Shown in pieces: positions 61,139-64,000 of a stretch of DNA of 64,000 nucleotides. Position 1 is the stretch's first letter; each line of letters begins with the position of its first letter. Source of the DNA: Rhizobium anhuiense (GTDB lineage: Bacteria > Pseudomonadota > Alphaproteobacteria > Rhizobiales > Rhizobiaceae); assembly GCF_003985145.1 (NCBI RefSeq), contig NZ_ML133527.1:242088-306087 (forward strand), in the 5' to 3' direction. Both the position numbers and the translations under genes were made by a program. The notes beneath the pieces are model-generated. The model ran no database searches, was not told the DNA's origin, and saw only the letters and a program-made list of their open reading frames with translations.

Positions 61139-61557
61139 CGTGTGGATATCGTGCCGAGCAGCACGACCGTATCGAGATAGACATGCGGATTGAGCCAGGT
61201 GAGCGCGAGGCAGGTCATGAGCGTCTGCCGGAAACTCGCCGTTCTGGCCTCCGCCGCCGTGAGGGTAGCGGACGACCGCAAGGCCGAATAGAGGCTTCTT
61301 GCCCCGTACCAAACCAGAAATGCGGCTCCGCCGTAGCGCATGACGGGATCGAGCCAGGGCATGAACCTGGCGATTTGCTGCAGGCTGGTCACCCCAAGCA
61401 CGATCAGCGCCGCATCGGAGACAGCGCATGCGAGGCAGACGGCAAAGACATGTTCGTTGCGCAAGCCCTGGCGGAGGATGAAGGCGTTCTGCGCGCCGAT
61501 GGCGACAATCAGGCTGAGGCCCATCATCAGGCCGGTTATATAGATCGAAAAATTCAT
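60949..61557 (-). CDS. lysE: LysE/ArgO-family amino acid exporter
   Basis: The 202-residue membrane protein has six predicted helices and the LysE start GLSLIVAIGAQNAFILRQGLR, then FLVWYGARSLYSAL and LALTWLNPHVYLDTVVLLG. It exports basic amino acids such as lysine or arginine. It is divergent from an ArgP/LysG-type regulator, the classic arrangement. ATG 61557 is preferred to a TTG at 61569. Confidence 0.9.
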   Translation of the reverse strand: MNFSIYITGLMMGLSLIVAIGAQNAFILRQGLRNEHVFAVCLACAVSDAALIVLGVTSLQQIARFMPWLDPVMRYGGAAFLVWYGARSLYSALRSSATLTAAEARTASFRQTLMTCLALTWLNPHVYLDTVVLLGTISTRYPGQQTSFAAGAVTGSFLFFFSLGYGATWLRPIFSKPSSWRMLETLVAFTMWVIAFKLLGGM

Positions 61558-61657
61558 CGCTTCGGCCAACGCCCCTTAATTCGCTAGGGTTGCGCTACCG
61601 CGATTACGAGAATTAGGCTAATTAATCCAACTAACTCCGATTAAGCGAAACTAATCC

Positions 61658-62551
61658 ATGCTCGACTATCCCGCGCTGCGCGCCGTCGCAACCATTGTCC
61701 AGACAGGCAGCTTCGAAAGAGCGGCGGCCGTCCTGAACGTGACGCCTTCGGCCGTTTCTCAGCGCGTGAAACAGCTGGAAGAGCGTCTCGGCGCCGTTCT
61801 CATCGTCAGAGGCACGCCGTGCACGGCGACGGAAAAGGGGGAATGGCTTTGTCGCCATGTGGAGAATGTCGGCATGCTCGAAGCCGAACTCTTCGGGCAG
61901 CTGCCGGCTCTCGTCGATCCCGACGAGCCCAGCCAAAGGGTCACGCTTCAAATCGCCACGAATGCTGACAGCCTCGGGACATGGTTCGTCGAGGCCATGT
62001 CGAATTTCGCCAAAAGCTCTTCCTATCTGCTGAACATCGCCGTCGACGATCAGGATCATACCGCCGAATGGCTGCAGCGCGGGCGGGTGATCGCCGCCGT
62101 CACCAGCCTGGAAAAGCCGGTTCGCGGATGCCGGCGTTTTGCCCTTGGGTTTCTGCGCTACCACGCCACGGCAACCCCCGAATTCGTCGCGCGCCACTTT
62201 CCGCAGGGCGTGACATCGGAGGCGATACGCAACGCTCCAGCGCTGACCTTCAATCAGAAGGACAGGCTCCAAAGCAGCTGGATCAGGCGAACGTTCGGAC
62301 GCGATCTCGATTATCCCACCCACTGGCTGCCGTCGCCGCAGAGCTTCGTCGAGGCGAGTCTTTCGGGCATGTGCTGGGGAATGAACCCGACCCAGCTGAC
62401 CCACGAGCATCTCGCATCCGGACGGCTGGTCGAACTGGTGCCCGACACGCCGCTCGATGTCCCGCTCTACTGGCAGATAAACCGCCTCGCCGCCGACCGC
62501 TTGGCGGACCTGACGCGTGAAGTCGTCACGGTGGCCAAGCGCCGTCTTTGA
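61658..62551 (+). CDS. argP: ArgP/LysG-type LysR regulator of the lysine/arginine exporter
   Basis: The 297-residue protein is close in pattern to ArgP/LysG: MLDYPALRAVATIVQTGSFERAAAVLNVTPSAVSQRVKQLEERLG for the HTH, and the late GMCWGMNPTQL and PLYWQ segments. It activates the divergent lysE when basic amino acids rise. The 100-bp gap between the genes is AT-rich and should hold its binding site. Confidence 0.9.
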   Translation: MLDYPALRAVATIVQTGSFERAAAVLNVTPSAVSQRVKQLEERLGAVLIVRGTPCTATEKGEWLCRHVENVGMLEAELFGQLPALVDPDEPSQRVTLQIATNADSLGTWFVEAMSNFAKSSSYLLNIAVDDQDHTAEWLQRGRVIAAVTSLEKPVRGCRRFALGFLRYHATATPEFVARHFPQGVTSEAIRNAPALTFNQKDRLQSSWIRRTFGRDLDYPTHWLPSPQSFVEASLSGMCWGMNPTQLTHEHLASGRLVELVPDTPLDVPLYWQINRLAADRLADLTREVVTVAKRRL

Positions 62552-62590
62552 TGCATCACTTAAAGATACAGCAGGACCGAGTGCGCTTTG

Positions 62591-62950
62591 TCAGACGTAA
62601 GCCGTGCGGTTGCCGAACTCGCTGGTCTCGTCAAAATTCTTCGTGCCGATGCGCTCGCTTTCGCCGGAGAATTCTCCAGAAGCTTCATCGGCGGGCTTCG
62701 ATGCGGCAGACGACTGAGATTGGCTGCTTTCGCTCGCTTCGAGCTTGGCGATCTTGACTTCCAGCGTATCGATGGATTTTTGGATCGTGGCCTTCTCTTG
62801 CTCGTCCTGCGTCTGCTCCAGGTCTGCCTTCTTTTCGGCAAGCTGGGCCTCGAGAGAGGCAAGCTGATCCGACGAACTCGAAGACGAGGTTGAAGCGACG
62901 GAACTCAAAATTGTGGATGCGGAACTGGAAATTGCGCTGACCATGAGCAT
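62591..62950 (-). CDS. FlxA-like coiled-coil small protein
   Basis: The 119-residue protein has a Ser-rich start, then a heptad-like coiled coil (QLASLEAQLAEKKADLEQ and IQKSIDTLEVKIAKLEAS), then a Ser/Glu-rich tail. This resembles FlxA-type proteins of unknown function. ATG 62950 or 62944 can start it. No neighbour suggests a role. Confidence 0.6.
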   Translation of the reverse strand: MLMVSAISSSASTILSSVASTSSSSSSDQLASLEAQLAEKKADLEQTQDEQEKATIQKSIDTLEVKIAKLEASESSQSQSSAASKPADEASGEFSGESERIGTKNFDETSEFGNRTAYV

Positions 62951-63043
62951 GACTTTCGATGATGGAATGTCACCGTTCTAGCCAGGGAGAGTAAAGGTTC
63001 GATAAATAAAGTACCGAATAGTACCACAATAAATATCGCGCTC

Positions 63044-63526
63044 TTATGCGATGGCGATGATCTCCAATTCCTGGCCGCCCGCCTCCACCGCATCGCCGAC
63101 AGCCTTGCCCATCAAAAGCCGCGCCACCGGCGAGACGTAGGAAATCGATCCGGCCTTGGGATCGGCTTCATCCTCCCCGACGATCCGATAGGTCTGCACG
63201 CGCCCGTCATCACGGCGGAAGGTCACCGTGGTGCCGAAGGCGACGGCGTCGATTGACGTAGGGTTAGGCATGATCTGGGCGGTGCGAAGTCTTGCCGCTA
63301 AGTAGCGAAGATCACGCAAGGGATTGGCCGTCTGCCGCCGCCGCTCGTTCACGTCTTCGATCGTGCTCGCAGCATCATAAGCTTCGCGGGCCTGCTGGAA
63401 TTGCAGCTCCAAAGCCTTCAGCCCCGCCTCCGTGACAAGGTTGGGGTGCGGCGAAATCGGACGGTCGGGCAGCAGGGTTTCCGAAGCGGTTTCGAAACTC
63501 TCTTCCTTGGTGAAGGCGACGGCCAA
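63044..63526 (-). CDS. GreA/GreB-family transcription elongation factor
   Basis: The 160-residue protein has the N-terminal coiled coil (LVTEAGLKALELQFQQAREAYD and ERRRQTANPLRDLRYLAARL) and the FKBP-like C-terminal domain (FGTTVTFRRDDG, YRIVGEDEADPKAGSISYVSPVARLLMGKAVGD). It helps RNA polymerase cleave backtracked RNA. TTG 63526 is the likely start, with GGAG seven bases upstream and MAVAFTKEES at the new N-terminus. It may be one of several Gre proteins in this genome. Confidence 0.85.
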   Translation of the reverse strand: MAVAFTKEESFETASETLLPDRPISPHPNLVTEAGLKALELQFQQAREAYDAASTIEDVNERRRQTANPLRDLRYLAARLRTAQIMPNPTSIDAVAFGTTVTFRRDDGRVQTYRIVGEDEADPKAGSISYVSPVARLLMGKAVGDAVEAGGQELEIIAIA

Positions 63527-63683
63527 TCTCGAACTCCGTTTTAGGCGCAGTGCGCGCGCTTTATCGCTGGCGGGGCGAATGCCCCATCTGTTTGTCGGCA
63601 CCCTACATACACCGACTGCAGACGAACCGCCAATCTTGGCTCATCAGCCGCCACTAGCTTGGGGGTGCCGTGCTCTGTTCGTT

Positions 63684-63836
63684 TCGTTTGGCCGGACGAG
63701 CGATGGCCGCACCGGCGTGACGTTCGAGCTGCGATTGATGGCGAAAGACCATGACGCATCCGCCCGAGAGATCGTGAATGCCCTGTCAAAGGCGCATGAC
63801 GTCGCGGATTTCTCGATGCAGTCGACGACGAACTAA
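63684..63836 (+). pseudogene. Possible C-terminal gene remnant (MgtC/SapB-like end)
   Basis: The last ~50 codons before the TAA at 63834 (GRTSDGRTGVTFELRLMAKD, then ASAREIVNALSKAHDVADF) have the strand-helix pattern of the C-terminal domain of MgtC/SapB proteins. No matching upstream part or start is present, as the frame above is antisense to the Gre gene. It is more likely a remnant than a gene. Confidence 0.3.
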
Positions 63837-63840
63837 ACCT

Positions 63841-64000
63841 CCATTCCCTTCATTTCGACACGTGCTCGGGTTTTGACCTTGCCCCCAAGTTTTATCCAGT
63901 TTTGAGTTCGCTCCGGCGGTTTTGGGTTGCTGTGTTCGGGGCGGTAGCGGCGGGTTGCGGTGCGGAGCCATTTCGGCTGCGCAGCACCGCATCACGTCGC
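63841..64000. other. Right edge without a clear gene
   Basis: These 160 bases show no start with a ribosome-binding site and no protein family I recognise on either strand. A gene could begin beyond the window edge. Confidence 0.4.

Noticed and set aside
63786..63995. A minus-strand frame at the right edge
   Set aside because: Overlaps the remnant, lacks a ribosome-binding site and has no recognisable motif.

Overview
The window looks like chromosomal DNA of an alphaproteobacterium of the Rhizobium leguminosarum/etli group. The evidence is a complete acpXL-lpxXL cluster for the very-long-chain fatty acid of rhizobial lipid A, an FnrN-type regulator behind two anaerobox-like sites, the aerobic-type cob genes, and many solute transporters each with a local regulator. 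The DNA is GC-rich throughout, with AT-rich patches only in promoters. I see no rRNA, complete tRNA, CRISPR array or intact insertion sequence. All calls rest on reading the sequence by eye; no database search was run.

Layout. 1-8.1 kb: a sugar ABC transporter (binding protein, two permeases, ATPase) followed by a GH2 beta-mannosidase cut by the window edge, divergent from a LacI-type regulator. 8.2-13.4 kb: a LysR regulator, a C39-like cysteine peptidase, D-Ala-D-Ala ligase, a P-loop ATPase, a methyltransferase and two acetyltransferases. 13.4-14.07 kb: a gene-poor stretch with gene debris. 14.07-24.8 kb: a two-armed catabolic island. One arm carries a DctA-family symporter, galD and galC. 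The other carries a LysR regulator with two HTH domains, a DUF1932-type dehydrogenase, ligJ, ligI and a tctCBA tripartite transporter. Together the enzymes take 2-pyrone-4,6-dicarboxylate (PDC) to pyruvate and oxaloacetate, but no ring-cleavage dioxygenase is present, so the island may feed on imported PDC or a related tricarboxylate. 24.8-29.3 kb: a toxin-gene remnant, gnd, an AraC-type regulator, SRPBCC and VOC proteins, and a PAS protein.

29.4-35 kb: lpxXL, adh2XL, fabF1XL, fabF2XL, fabZXL and acpXL on the minus strand. FabF2XL lacks the catalytic Cys and one His, so FabF1XL/FabF2XL resemble a KS-alpha/KS-beta pair. 35.2-36.9 kb: fnrN, an L,D-transpeptidase and a zinc-ribbon protein. 37-43.6 kb: cobA-cobB-cobC-cobD with overlapping ends, then a nucleoside hydrolase, cobE and a divergent TSUP permease. 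43.7-44.9 kb: an NTF2-like protein and an XRE regulator. 44.9-51.6 kb: a second cob operon, cobP-cobW-cobN-cobO, behind a cobalamin riboswitch; cobN carries an in-frame repeat-like insertion with a tRNA T-arm-like segment.

51.8-64 kb: a ClC chloride channel, a class III nucleotide cyclase, an SDR, cobQ, an orphan ProX-like binding protein, an entericidin-type lipoprotein, a LysR regulator with a small divergent ORF, a LysE exporter with its ArgP/LysG-type regulator, a coiled-coil FlxA-like protein, a GreA/GreB factor and a probable gene remnant at the right edge. The strongest leads are the PDC island without its upstream enzymes, the twin-HTH LysR regulator, the degenerate partner ketosynthase, and the repeat insertion in cobN.
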